A stretch of DNA of 64,000 bases, from positions 1 to 64,000 of the forward strand of contig JAJZYX010000005.1 of assembly GCA_021797855.1 (NCBI GenBank), given 5' to 3'. Made by a program: the position numbers and the translations under genes. The notes below the pieces were generated by a model. It had not been told where the DNA came from. It worked only from the letters and a program-made list of their open reading frames with translations, and made no database searches. Position 1 is the stretch's first letter. Every line of letters begins with the position of its first letter. Source of the DNA: Thermoplasmata archaeon. Lineage in GTDB: Archaea; Thermoplasmatota; Thermoplasmata; Thermoplasmatales; GCA-001856825. This document shows, piece after piece, positions 54,136-63,208 of this stretch.

Positions 54136-54656
54136 ATATCCGTTCATCATTCTGGTACAACTATTCCGTCCTCTGGGTCGCTCTTATTTTCTACACAGCC
54201 ATAGACATAATCATCTGGCCGTCATATCAGGCCTCAGGCGTTTCCCTGAAACTCTACGACTGGCTCTGGTTCTCAATGGGCTATGGCTTCATGATTGTCT
54301 CAGCCATAACCATGCTCTCCATAGCTATCCCGCTCTCAATCTGGCTTTTTAACAGGCTTATGGTGGAATCCCTGTTCTACTATTTATTGCAGAATAGACT
54401 GCCTCCCCGTTCTCTCCCCTGGCTTGCACTGGGAACGTCCACGAACCTCTATGTCGTTTCCGCAGCATTTATCGCACTGTCGGTTGCTCTGGTCTACATG
54501 GAATTGAGATGGAAAAAGAAACTGAGGTTCCACACGCACACCCGGGATCAGGCCCTGAGATATCTCAGGAAATTCGCAGCCGATAACGGCATTACAGAGG
54601 AATATATCATGGGGGCATTCGACAGGGCCAGACATCCTGAGGAGGAAGGGGAGTGA
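54132..54656 (+). CDS. Four-helix membrane protein
   Basis: A 174-aa protein with about four hydrophobic segments (YSVLWVALIFYTAIDIIIW, GYGFMIVSAITMLSIAIPL, LALGTSTNLYVVSAAFIAL and a shorter one) and a charged C-terminal cytosolic tail. ATG 54132 overlaps the preceding stop; the upstream open frame is not used because it covers the 52-aa gene. No family is recognised. Confidence 0.55.
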   Translation: MNIRSSFWYNYSVLWVALIFYTAIDIIIWPSYQASGVSLKLYDWLWFSMGYGFMIVSAITMLSIAIPLSIWLFNRLMVESLFYYLLQNRLPPRSLPWLALGTSTNLYVVSAAFIALSVALVYMELRWKKKLRFHTHTRDQALRYLRKFAADNGITEEYIMGAFDRARHPEEEGE

Positions 54657-54913
54657 CTTCTTCCATAGGAATGTACCGGGACCCGCGTGACCTAACGGCG
54701 GACGAACTTAGCGTGATCATCCTTTCATCCCTGAGACGGGAATACCCGAGGCGCATAAAGAGGATAATCACGTACATCACCAGGAACAGTGACCATCTCG
54801 GTGTGGTCATAGACAACCCTCAGTCTCTATCTATGCGGATTATCCAGAGGCTAAAGACCCTGGAGGAACAGAAGAAGGTCGAATGGACTCCACACGGCTG
54901 GAAGCTGCGATGA
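54653..54913 (+). CDS. Small winged-helix protein
   Basis: An 86-aa protein starting at GTG 54653 (GTGA overlap). ELSVIILSSLRREYPRRIKRI, SLSMRIIQRLKTLEEQKK and VEWTPHGWKL fit helices and wing of a winged-helix domain. It is the last gene before the hairpin leader and probably regulates the element (inference). Confidence 0.5.
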   Translation: MTSSIGMYRDPRDLTADELSVIILSSLRREYPRRIKRIITYITRNSDHLGVVIDNPQSLSMRIIQRLKTLEEQKKVEWTPHGWKLR

Positions 54914-54917
54914 GGTC

Positions 54918-54931
54918 TAATATATATATTA
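54918..54931 (+). promoter_or_regulatory. TATA box of the surface-protein operon
   Basis: TAATATATATATTA is the most A+T-rich box in the area. Its centre is about 26 bp before 54950, so transcription should begin at the foot of the hairpin described next. Confidence 0.6.
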
Positions 54932-54951
54932 CCCTTCAGCGATATAGTGCC

Positions 54952-55000
54952 GATTAGCCTTCTCAGGGTAAGAGGACTCTGTCCCCTGAGAAGGCTAGTC
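54952..55000 (+). promoter_or_regulatory. 17-bp stem-loop at the predicted 5' end of the surface-protein mRNA
   Basis: Bases 54952-54968 (GATTAGCCTTCTCAGGG) pair with 54984-55000 (CCCTGAGAAGGCTAGTC); one pair is G-U and the rest are perfect. The 15-base loop contains AGAG and CTCT, which could pair further. It starts where the TATA box places the mRNA 5' end, and about 40 bases of leader follow to the ATG. It may protect the mRNA or bind a regulator. On the other hand, it is not followed by T-runs, so it is not a bacterial-type terminator. Confidence 0.7.
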
Positions 55001-55040
55001 CCTTTTACCCTGTGAAGAGCGATCGGGAAAGAAAAACACC

Positions 55041-57626
55041 ATGAAAAGTCGAAAGGATTTGGCGAAGTATTTTGTGGTCTTTGCGATAGCGGCGGTGGTA
55101 ATTTCGGCCATACCCGTCTTTGTTCAGGGCCATAATGGTCCGGTATACAAGAACATCTCAGCAGACATATCATCGCTGCTTGGTACGAACCCTGTCACAA
55201 CCGAGATGAACTTCTCGTTTGCCAGGGTGGCATACACGAACCAGCCCACGCAGATGCTATGGTCATCCACAGCAGGATACCCGTCTGAGTCCTTCACAAT
55301 GCAATCTGGTGAATGGCTTCTTAATAACTCAGGATACCAGATCATGAACTTCAACACGACCTCATCTTCGGTGGCACTGTCGACATTCTCGGTGGCGAAT
55401 TACCTGGGTGCGAACGTCTCGTACTTCTACAATGACCAGAGGATGGCCCTCAACGGGTCTGCAGTAGTGTACATCTACATAGGAGAAACGGCGCTCACGG
55501 GAGCTCCAGCGGCATCTGACGTCCTGGCATCATCCGCGGGAGCTGCCCAGAATAACGTCTATCTGGAGCTCACATACAGCTCAACGACCGGTCTGTATTC
55601 CATGACGCTGTACTACTATGCACAGGTCACAGGCGGCAACACGCAGAAATACGACAACCAGACAAGCGTGGCGCTCACGGGAAGCCTCCAGCCGCTCAAC
55701 TTCTATGATTTCAGCTTCAACATGGTTCCTTCTACGGGTATGCAGGTGACCGTGGAGAACTATACCGGAGCGGTCATAAACCAGACGACAATAACGGGCT
55801 CAGACCTCACGAAGAACATTTCCAAGATAGCATATGTGCAGTACGGTCTCAGCGGCACCGGGTCGTCGATACTGGACTATGGATATGTCATCGACCACAA
55901 CACCTATTCGTATCCGGCCAGTGCGCCTCTCCTTGCAGGAGCAATTGCGCCTGAACAGGGAATACAGGCAAACCTGGGATTCAACGAACTGGACCCAGGG
56001 GCGGTCAACACTTCTGCGACGCAGAGCATGAACGAATCTTCCGTTCTTAATGTGAACGTGTCAGAAAATTCATTTTCCTCAGTCGTGCAGTCAAGCAGCA
56101 ATGAATCACAGACATCGAACCTGCTCAACACTTCACTTTTGGTAAACAACACTACCAGCGAAGCATCTTCCTCTCAGGCAATCACAACCCTCAGGGCAAC
56201 GTCCGGAAATCCGTCAATTTCCGGCACGGGAACTTTGTACATAACGTCCTGGACGCCCAGCGCAATACAGTCGCAGCTGATGAGCTTCCTCCAGAATTAC
56301 ATTTCAGCGCAAACAGGCTATCCAGCAGCAGACATATCCATCGTTTCGTATCTCATAACGGACATAGGCTTCAATGAGAATTTCAGCTCGCAGGCGATGA
56401 CGGCAATCCAGGACTACATTGATTCCATGGTGCCGGGAATGCTTCAGGCAAGCAACCTCAGCCTCGTTAACACAACCACCGGGGCGATAATGGCAGGCGC
56501 TGCAGCCGGGGACTTCTACGACTTCTACATGGAAATGCCTGTGACGCCGATAATGACGCCCGAGGGGATACTGGACCCCGCAACGGGTATAACATACTCG
56601 GACCTTGCGTTGGCTGGATTCCCAGTGGGTTCATACATATCGGGAGGCTCAATCGTTGTACCAGGGAACGTACAGTTCTATGGTTTCACGGCCTCTGGTG
56701 TACCGATCATGGGAGCCGGATGGAATCCCTTCGCATCCCTGTCGTCAGCAGGTAAGGCAGTTGAGAACTTCTTCCACAGCGCAGGAAGTTCAGTGATCAA
56801 CGCTTTGCGCGGTGCGGGCAGTAGAATTTCCGCCGGAGTGTCAGCCGTCATCAAGCCAGTTTCCGGCACCCTGGTCAATGACTTCAACAGTTTCAAGAAT
56901 CACGTAGCCCAGGCGGTATCCCACGGATTCCCGGTGCTTGGCGGGACTATTGGAAACATTTTCCACAGCATATCCGGGACGGTCAGTAAAGTGGCATCCG
57001 GGATATCCAGCGGCCTGGCATCGGTGAGGAACGGAGTCGTTGGGGCAGTTCTTACGGGAGTGAATGACGTGAGGAACACCGTATATCATATTGGCTCTGC
57101 GATTTCGAAGGTGCCTAGCACAATAGCCAACGGACTGAAGACAACCGGCGATGTGATATGGAATACCCTCGGGAAGCTCAAGAGCGATGCAGGTGCGGTC
57201 ATAAGCCCACTGTTCACAGGAGTCAAGAATCTCGGCGGGGCGATCTCTAAGGCGGCAACAGGAGCGGCGACGAGCATTGCGCATGCAGTATCTAACGGCC
57301 TCAGCGATGCAAGGAACGTTCTGGATTCCGTGGGAACGCACATCGTCCAGGGACTATCTGGAGCTTGGAACGCAACCAAGAACGCATTCGGCAGCATGGG
57401 CCAGTCTATTGCGACCGGAATGGGCAATCTGGCAGGAGACTTCATCAACGGGGCAGCCAGCGCTGTCCACTATGTGTTCGGAATGTCCTCCAGTCTAGGC
57501 AAGGTACTGCTCTATGTGGCGATAGGTGCGGGGATCATAGTTGTGGTCCTCCTGGTGATGTTCTTCACCGGCCACATCGGCAAGCACAAGAAGGCTAAGG
57601 GAAGCAAGAAGGGAGTGAGAACTTGA
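55041..57626 (+). CDS. Large secreted, membrane-anchored surface protein (861 aa)
   Basis: The N-terminal signal segment is FVVFAIAAVVISAIPVFVQG. An Asn/Ser/Thr-rich extracellular part (about 40-550) carries many N-x-S/T glycosylation sites and a beta-rich, lectin-like first 260 residues. Residues about 553-825 form tandem amphipathic helices rich in Gly, Ala, Ser, Ile and Val. A C-terminal membrane helix (LLYVAIGAGIIVVVLLVMFF) and a basic tail (GKHKKAKGSKKG) close it. This anchor topology resembles viral spike or S-layer-associated proteins. It has no recognised family; GTG/ATG-coupled genes follow. Confidence 0.65.
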   Translation: MKSRKDLAKYFVVFAIAAVVISAIPVFVQGHNGPVYKNISADISSLLGTNPVTTEMNFSFARVAYTNQPTQMLWSSTAGYPSESFTMQSGEWLLNNSGYQIMNFNTTSSSVALSTFSVANYLGANVSYFYNDQRMALNGSAVVYIYIGETALTGAPAASDVLASSAGAAQNNVYLELTYSSTTGLYSMTLYYYAQVTGGNTQKYDNQTSVALTGSLQPLNFYDFSFNMVPSTGMQVTVENYTGAVINQTTITGSDLTKNISKIAYVQYGLSGTGSSILDYGYVIDHNTYSYPASAPLLAGAIAPEQGIQANLGFNELDPGAVNTSATQSMNESSVLNVNVSENSFSSVVQSSSNESQTSNLLNTSLLVNNTTSEASSSQAITTLRATSGNPSISGTGTLYITSWTPSAIQSQLMSFLQNYISAQTGYPAADISIVSYLITDIGFNENFSSQAMTAIQDYIDSMVPGMLQASNLSLVNTTTGAIMAGAAAGDFYDFYMEMPVTPIMTPEGILDPATGITYSDLALAGFPVGSYISGGSIVVPGNVQFYGFTASGVPIMGAGWNPFASLSSAGKAVENFFHSAGSSVINALRGAGSRISAGVSAVIKPVSGTLVNDFNSFKNHVAQAVSHGFPVLGGTIGNIFHSISGTVSKVASGISSGLASVRNGVVGAVLTGVNDVRNTVYHIGSAISKVPSTIANGLKTTGDVIWNTLGKLKSDAGAVISPLFTGVKNLGGAISKAATGAATSIAHAVSNGLSDARNVLDSVGTHIVQGLSGAWNATKNAFGSMGQSIATGMGNLAGDFINGAASAVHYVFGMSSSLGKVLLYVAIGAGIIVVVLLVMFFTGHIGKHKKAKGSKKGVRT

Positions 57627-57853
57627 AGACAAGGGTCAGGGCGCACGAGAGGCAGAATCCCTACGGTGGCACAGAACACGTCCGGGAACATTACAGGGAG
57701 GTTCCCGGGTCCTCCCGCAACACTAGGAACGAAACTAACTTCGAAGACGAGGACCAGAAAGAGGAGGACGTCGAGGGGAAGGTGGACCCGGAAGGGAATG
57801 CGAAGGACACAAAGGTCAAGGAAGTGACTTTCAGGCCTAAAGATGGCGAGTGA
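57623..57853 (+). CDS. Hydrophilic 76-aa protein
   Basis: It is coupled to the surface-protein gene (TTGAAG start overlapping the stop; the codon is TTG). It is highly charged: a basic N-terminal third (MKTRVRAHERQNPY) and an acidic middle (NFEDEDQKEEDVEGK), probably disordered. No cysteines or membrane segments. Function is unknown. Confidence 0.45.
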   Translation: MKTRVRAHERQNPYGGTEHVREHYREVPGSSRNTRNETNFEDEDQKEEDVEGKVDPEGNAKDTKVKEVTFRPKDGE

Positions 57854-57854
57854 A

Positions 57855-58064
57855 ATGGCAAAGCCCAATCTCTCAAATATTCTTGTGTTTTTTTTCATTT
57901 TTCTATTTTTGCTCGCGGTAGAGGTGATAATGGACATATTCCTCCTGCCGGCAGATGAAGTCCTGGTACCAGGAGAGGTAATCATGGATGTGCTGATATT
58001 CACTGTGATGGTATTCACCGCGTTATCAGGCGGAGGAAGCAAGGCGGTGAAGGTGAGGGAATGA
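57855..58064 (+). CDS. Small two-helix membrane protein A
   Basis: A 69-aa protein from ATG 57855 (ATG 57843 also possible). It has two hydrophobic helices, NILVFFFIFLFLLAVEVIMD and EVIMDVLIFTVMVFTAL, with an acidic connector and a short basic end. The arrangement and the LLA(V/I)E core resemble the next gene product, so the two may be an old duplication. Confidence 0.5.
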   Translation: MAKPNLSNILVFFFIFLFLLAVEVIMDIFLLPADEVLVPGEVIMDVLIFTVMVFTALSGGGSKAVKVRE

Positions 58065-58255
58065 GCAACTCGCTGTTTCTCCTTTTGATGTTCCTGCTTC
58101 TATTGGCGATAGAGGGGATATTCAACACTCTCGCAGGACTCTGGTCAATATTCTGGGTCCCCCTCGAGATCATATTCGACATCATCTTCTTCCTTTTCAT
58201 AGCGTTCGTCATAATCGCACAGGGAAGAGTCAGCTCTAGGACGGTGAGAGAGTGA
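58061..58255 (+). CDS. Small two-helix membrane protein B
   Basis: A 64-aa protein, ATGA-coupled to protein A. Its helices are LFLLLMFLLLLAIEGIF and PLEIIFDIIFFLFIAFVII, and it ends VSSRTVRE, similar to the KAVKVRE end of protein A. Such pairs could be small structural membrane proteins of a virion or pore; nothing proves it. Confidence 0.5.
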   Translation: MSNSLFLLLMFLLLLAIEGIFNTLAGLWSIFWVPLEIIFDIIFFLFIAFVIIAQGRVSSRTVRE

Positions 58256-59118
58256 TCTTCAGGAAGCGGGAAGAACCCGAGCCGGTCATAGGAACTGAAC
58301 TGACCGGAAAGTACGAAATAACATTCTCAGGAAAGCAGACGGAGCCCTTCTTCGGGAGGTTGGAGAGGGTCGTAAGCAGGGAAATTGATGCAGGAAGCGA
58401 GAAGCACGAAGTCAACGTCTATCGCTTCATGTCCAGAAGAGCTGGGGACGAAGCCTTCTTCTACTCCGTCGACCAGGACATATCGGTCGAGGGCGAGACG
58501 ATAACCCTGAAGGACACGATATTAGGAAGCAAGAGGATAACCAGGTGGGCAGCTGTTATTATGGTGCTGGTCGACGCCCTCTTCATGTACGTGATGTACA
58601 GCATGGCGTCTGCCGGTTTTGTCCTCCAGTATTCCCCTATGGCGATCCTCGAGATGTATCTCATAATGGGAGGGGTGTTCATGGTGGTGATCGCGTTTCT
58701 CATCTACTGGTGGTACTCTTCCAGGGTGACGGTATTCAGTGTGGACCTGCGTCCTCTCATCACTGAATACTCCTCATCCCTCATTCCAGTTTATATGACG
58801 AATTCCTCCAGGAATCCTCCAGAGAAATATCTCCTGAAGATGGCTTCATTGTCTTCGACGGCCATAGAAGCTATAGATAAGTCCATGAAGGCTCTTTCCA
58901 TAGAACTGGCCACCTCTATTGCAAGACAGATGAAGGAGAAGGAGAAGCTGATCAGCGACCTGAAGGAGATGAACATCGCACACGTCCACGACCTCAAGGA
59001 CGTGAGGGTCCTGACGAAGGCAGTCTCCCCCAGGGTATCAACTTCCTATATCCCGCTTATCGTGGCAGTCGTCATTGTTGTTGCTGGCTTCATAGCGATG
59101 TACCTGATGTACGGGTGA
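58252..59118 (+). CDS. Membrane protein with cytosolic N-terminal domain (288 aa)
   Basis: It starts at GTG 58252 (GTGA overlap). Residues about 1-95 form a soluble domain. Two central helices follow (AAVIMVLVDALFMYVMYSM and MYLIMGGVFMVVIAFLIYW). A long helical segment comes next (about 180-260, IARQMKEKEKLISDLKEM). A final membrane helix (PLIVAVVIVVAGFIAMYLM) closes it. No family is recognised. It lies between the small membrane proteins and the giant surface protein, as if part of the same envelope complex. Confidence 0.5.
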   Translation: MIFRKREEPEPVIGTELTGKYEITFSGKQTEPFFGRLERVVSREIDAGSEKHEVNVYRFMSRRAGDEAFFYSVDQDISVEGETITLKDTILGSKRITRWAAVIMVLVDALFMYVMYSMASAGFVLQYSPMAILEMYLIMGGVFMVVIAFLIYWWYSSRVTVFSVDLRPLITEYSSSLIPVYMTNSSRNPPEKYLLKMASLSSTAIEAIDKSMKALSIELATSIARQMKEKEKLISDLKEMNIAHVHDLKDVRVLTKAVSPRVSTSYIPLIVAVVIVVAGFIAMYLMYG

Positions 59119-59122
59119 CCCC

Positions 59123-62100
59123 ATGACATCGAGGAGAGGAAGAAAAGGGAGAAGGATGAAAAAACTCCAGTCGTCTATAGTTTTAGTCCTATTGATTCTT
59201 ACAGTCTTCTCCTCTTTCAATTTCATTGCTCAGCCGGTTTCTGCATCCCCTCCACTTTCAGGAGATAAGGCATTTGCGAATGCAACTGTAAGCTATACCG
59301 TTGTATCAACCGAAAATAGTGCATGGACAAACACGACTGAAGGCTTACCGCAGAACTCTACAGCCTCAACGATCGAGCTATCAACAGGAAGTATGTCGAC
59401 AGCATGGAAGGGCCTTCTTTGGGGTAATTTTACTTCATACACCCAATCCAATCTATCTCGTTCTTACAATGGAATAGTTAGTGTCAATGGGATTCGTATC
59501 ACACCCGGGCACAGTCATAATTTAATTAATGGGTCAACCGTCTACAGTGTTGGAATCGTATCTGTGTATCTCGTTGTTGGAACCAAGAACTACATTTCCA
59601 ATTTCACCTTCAACTATCATCAATGGAATACTCTTTTTTACGTTTATGTTTCGCCTACGTGGACACTTCCGAGTTATTCTACGAATCTTGGGACTATCTC
59701 TCTTGATGTAGGGATATCGAATGAAACAGGATATCCCTACTATTATGGCCCACAAGGTTGGGGTACGTCACCGAATACAGGTACCATGATTTCAACTACA
59801 GACTATCCAAATGGCTACGATGCGTTTGATTATGGATTCTCATCATATCCTCTAAAGTATTCAAGCACGTTTTCGCTCCCCCCAAATACCCAGGGTTATT
59901 CTCTTGACTGGTCCGCGAACAGTAACCTTAATGTCACGTATAACAACGTTAATCAAACTGGAATGTCAGGAACTTTTACTGGAATTCTGTCTACAACGTC
60001 TGTCTCTTTTGCTTTTGATATAGGGTCAATAAATGCGCCATCAGGCTACACATTCACTTATCATGTTTTCGCCACTATCGCCACTGTGGAGTCATACACT
60101 TATACTAAGCAATCATATATGTATTCTATCGCTCGGGGAGGTAATCCTGATGTCTACTTCAATTCCACAATCATCTACTTCAATTTCTCAATTCCGTCTG
60201 ACGCGTCTTCGTTATACTCTGCAGACTACAACCTGAAAATCTCCAATCTCACACTCACAAACCCTTCAGCACCTATCGACCAGTTCTTCCTAAATTCTCA
60301 GAATTTCACTTATTATTCCCTCACGAGATATAGAAATACGTACAACATCACGGCATACAAGAATTTCACAAGTGCGCAAAACGCGTACATCAAATTCTCC
60401 ACGTCTGAATTGGTCAATTACTATCCAACAGTGAACTATGACATCGTGAAGTGGACGGGAACCGGTAGCAAGGCAGAGTTAGTTGTCAATGCCTCTAATA
60501 TAGGAGGTGGATATACATTCTCCTCTGAATCAATCCAGATTCTTAACATCAACTGGGGAGACGGATCAGCTCTCCAATCGTCTACTGAACAGACGGGAAA
60601 GTATAATTGGACTCTTTATCATTATTATCAGGCTGCAGGGTCATATTCCGTGAGCTTCCAGGTTGAGAACTGGATTGGCAATTCCAACGCACTTTCCACG
60701 ACAAAAACGCTCACCTACACGATTTCAATCACGATTTCAAATTCCCCCGCAAATAATGCCATAATCCAATCAGGTCAGAAAATATGGTTCAACTGGACGA
60801 ATCAGAACGCGGGAATGACCTCTGTGAGCCTCAAGATAGATTCCATTCTGCAGGAGTCGAATACCTATTCGTCCCAATTGTCGGGGTCGATTTCCTTCTC
60901 ACCCACATATCTCGGGACACTCTCGATTTCATGGTATTGGACAGCCGGGAATATATCGGGGTATGATAACCTCACTTATTCCACTTCCACCCACGTTGGG
61001 AAAACTGGGTTATATGTCCTGGTCAACTATACGGTTTCCTCTACATCATACTCCTCGTACTATTACTATTCCCAGGTCAGCCCGTCAGGCACCAATTTCA
61101 CATGGGCTTATTTCACCTGGAACATACAGCTACCTCCAGGTGCGACGCTACAGTCGATAAAGGGGAACACGACATGGATATTCCAGTCCGGATATCCCGG
61201 ACTTTATGTCTATTATAAGGGTAATGCATCCATTCACTTCTATCTCAACTCATCCAGCTACCAGGTGGTCTGGCTGGCTCCCCTGCCTCCTTCATTTGGA
61301 TACTTCACCATAGAATACGCTCCCACTAGTCCAGTTATGCAGATGTTGGGTATCGGGATCAGCAGTAATGCTTTCAAGACGTACGTGAACGGCATCCAGG
61401 TCCCCTCCCTCCAGATCCCCTCTCAAATGGGACAGACATACAATATCAAAGCATACGATACCTTCGGGAACCTGGTGGTCAATACCACCTATACCCCAGA
61501 ATATCAGTTCTCCACAGATGAGATTCCAGTCTCATATTTCCCGGTCACGTGGACCAATCTGAACTCCTCCTGGAAGATACAACTTTCAATAGAATCTAAT
61601 GGAGTGACTCTATGGGGGCTTCCACACATAATGCCAGAGGGTGGCGAGCTCACTCTCTATATGCCCCCGGGGACGTATTGGTTCAATGCAACGTATCTCG
61701 GATATCTGAACAATACTCCCGGTCCGTCCATCGACAAGCTCTATTCCGTCTCGAATGTCACCGACGAGATATTCTCCGGCATCACCCTTGCGATTGTGGA
61801 GACGACTGCCGTTAGGAATGCACAGAACCTGACCCAGCTTGTGGATAGTGTAAATATCACATTCGTAAATTCTAACTCCAAGATCTATAATGAGACGTTG
61901 AAAATAAATGCGTCAATCGTCAATACAAATTCGTCAATAGCAAAGCAGGTGCTGGACGAAAATACAACAATCAACAACATCTATTCCAAGGTAAGCACCA
62001 TAAATTCCGACATCCAGGTGATCCAGAATAATATCCTGAGTGACGTCAATTCTACCAGAATAAACATTACTACGAGGGAAACAACAATCAAGGACCTCGT

Positions 62101-62683
62101 CTCTCTTTCCCTCCAGGAGGAGAACTCCACGTTCTCGTACCAACTGAAGTTCGGAACTCCCTCCGTGCAGGGAGAAATTTATGAGTTCCCCGTGTTCGTC
62201 ACCTTATTCAATGGCCAGATGGCGAACCTCAGCGTAACCCAGCAGGCCTGGCAGAGCCTGAAGCTATATTACGTCACGGGGAACCAAACGTATCCGCTCA
62301 GCTTCTCCGTATCGAATGAGCAGGCAGGTTCCTTTGTTATCAACATATACAACGTCACTCCCGCTATGGCAGCGGGAATAAGCTCGGGACAGGCGCTTAT
62401 AACGGGCCAGGGCGAGGTGAAGGAGGGTGTGCTTACCAACCTTGCTGCCGGCATAATAGGTTCGCAGCAGGTCCAGTATTCTTCCTCGAGCCTGTGGACG
62501 GACATATTCGGGATCCAGCCTCCAAACGCCAACGATTCAGTGTCCGGTATATTCCAGTACCTTTCATGGCTGGATGAAAGCTACGCAGGGAGGGCTATCT
62601 ACCTGATAGTGGTCCTGGCCGCTCTAACCTATTATCTCGTGATGATAAATATTAAGCTCGAGCAGAGGAGGAAGAAGAAATGA
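59123..62683 (+). CDS. Giant secreted, membrane-anchored surface glycoprotein (about 1186 aa)
   Basis: A basic N-terminus and signal segment (IVLVLLILTVFSSFNFIA) precede a beta-rich Asn/Ser/Thr/Tyr-rich ectodomain with dozens of N-x-S/T sites. A PKD-like module lies near residues 465-540 (NINWGDGSALQSS ... YYQAAGSYSVSF). An Asn/Ser-rich heptad-like stalk occupies about 895-990 (INASIVNTNSSIAKQVL, INNIYSKVSTINSDIQ). The C-terminal anchor is AIYLIVVLAALTYYLVMI followed by EQRRKKK. ATG 59156 is an alternative start. The first two thirds are richer in A+T and use AAT, TAT and TCT more than neighbouring genes, suggesting another origin. Adhesin, spike or S-layer-like roles fit. Confidence 0.65.
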   Translation: MTSRRGRKGRRMKKLQSSIVLVLLILTVFSSFNFIAQPVSASPPLSGDKAFANATVSYTVVSTENSAWTNTTEGLPQNSTASTIELSTGSMSTAWKGLLWGNFTSYTQSNLSRSYNGIVSVNGIRITPGHSHNLINGSTVYSVGIVSVYLVVGTKNYISNFTFNYHQWNTLFYVYVSPTWTLPSYSTNLGTISLDVGISNETGYPYYYGPQGWGTSPNTGTMISTTDYPNGYDAFDYGFSSYPLKYSSTFSLPPNTQGYSLDWSANSNLNVTYNNVNQTGMSGTFTGILSTTSVSFAFDIGSINAPSGYTFTYHVFATIATVESYTYTKQSYMYSIARGGNPDVYFNSTIIYFNFSIPSDASSLYSADYNLKISNLTLTNPSAPIDQFFLNSQNFTYYSLTRYRNTYNITAYKNFTSAQNAYIKFSTSELVNYYPTVNYDIVKWTGTGSKAELVVNASNIGGGYTFSSESIQILNINWGDGSALQSSTEQTGKYNWTLYHYYQAAGSYSVSFQVENWIGNSNALSTTKTLTYTISITISNSPANNAIIQSGQKIWFNWTNQNAGMTSVSLKIDSILQESNTYSSQLSGSISFSPTYLGTLSISWYWTAGNISGYDNLTYSTSTHVGKTGLYVLVNYTVSSTSYSSYYYYSQVSPSGTNFTWAYFTWNIQLPPGATLQSIKGNTTWIFQSGYPGLYVYYKGNASIHFYLNSSSYQVVWLAPLPPSFGYFTIEYAPTSPVMQMLGIGISSNAFKTYVNGIQVPSLQIPSQMGQTYNIKAYDTFGNLVVNTTYTPEYQFSTDEIPVSYFPVTWTNLNSSWKIQLSIESNGVTLWGLPHIMPEGGELTLYMPPGTYWFNATYLGYLNNTPGPSIDKLYSVSNVTDEIFSGITLAIVETTAVRNAQNLTQLVDSVNITFVNSNSKIYNETLKINASIVNTNSSIAKQVLDENTTINNIYSKVSTINSDIQVIQNNILSDVNSTRINITTRETTIKDLVSLSLQEENSTFSYQLKFGTPSVQGEIYEFPVFVTLFNGQMANLSVTQQAWQSLKLYYVTGNQTYPLSFSVSNEQAGSFVINIYNVTPAMAAGISSGQALITGQGEVKEGVLTNLAAGIIGSQQVQYSSSSLWTDIFGIQPPNANDSVSGIFQYLSWLDESYAGRAIYLIVVLAALTYYLVMINIKLEQRRKKK

Positions 62684-62982
62684 GCAGCGTGAGCGACCTT
62701 GTGTTCACGGTGGTAGTCATCGCCCTGGCCTCCTTCGTAGTGTTGACCTTCATCCTGGTCATCAGAAGATTCATAATCACTTCGTTCAGCCCCAGGGAGA
62801 CCGCGGCGCTTTCCTTGGTGTCATTTCTCGTGGGAATGATGATGATGGCCTACTGGGTTAGTGATACGGACGCAGAGGCGATCACCGCGCTGATTATCCT
62901 GATCAGCGCTGCGTGGCTCATATACAGGGCTGCCAAACGCGGGTGGGTATACTATCAGAGCAAGGAGGAGCTGATGAAATGA
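62680..62982 (+). CDS. Three-helix membrane protein
   Basis: A 100-aa protein coupled to the giant surface gene (ATGA). Hydrophobic segments are LVFTVVVIALASFVVLTFI, ALSLVSFLVGMMMMAYWV and ITALIILISAAWLIYRA; the C-terminal tail is basic. Unrecognised. Confidence 0.5.
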   Translation: MSSVSDLVFTVVVIALASFVVLTFILVIRRFIITSFSPRETAALSLVSFLVGMMMMAYWVSDTDAEAITALIILISAAWLIYRAAKRGWVYYQSKEELMK

Positions 62983-63206
62983 CCGGGAGCGGAAAGTTGC
63001 AAGAGATCGTACGGGAAGCCGAGGGAACACTTTCAGAACTCAGGGAGAAGATAAGGAAAAGGATGGCCTGGGAAGATTCCCAGCACAGAAGGAAGACCAA
63101 GGTACTGTCTGTCAGCCTCGTTGCGGCAGCAGGGGTGATTGTTGCATTAGCGTTCCTTTGGTACCTATATGGGATCAGCCCGATTGGCCTCCTGGGGAGG
63201 TTATAG
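62979..63206 (+). CDS. Single-pass membrane protein with N-terminal coiled coil
   Basis: A 75-aa protein from ATG 62979 (GGAGGAG upstream, ATGA overlap). LQEIVREAEGTLSELREKI is heptad-like; one membrane helix follows (VLSVSLVAAAGVIVALAFLWY). Function is unknown. Confidence 0.5.
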   Translation: MTGSGKLQEIVREAEGTLSELREKIRKRMAWEDSQHRRKTKVLSVSLVAAAGVIVALAFLWYLYGISPIGLLGRL

Positions 63207-63208
63207 CC

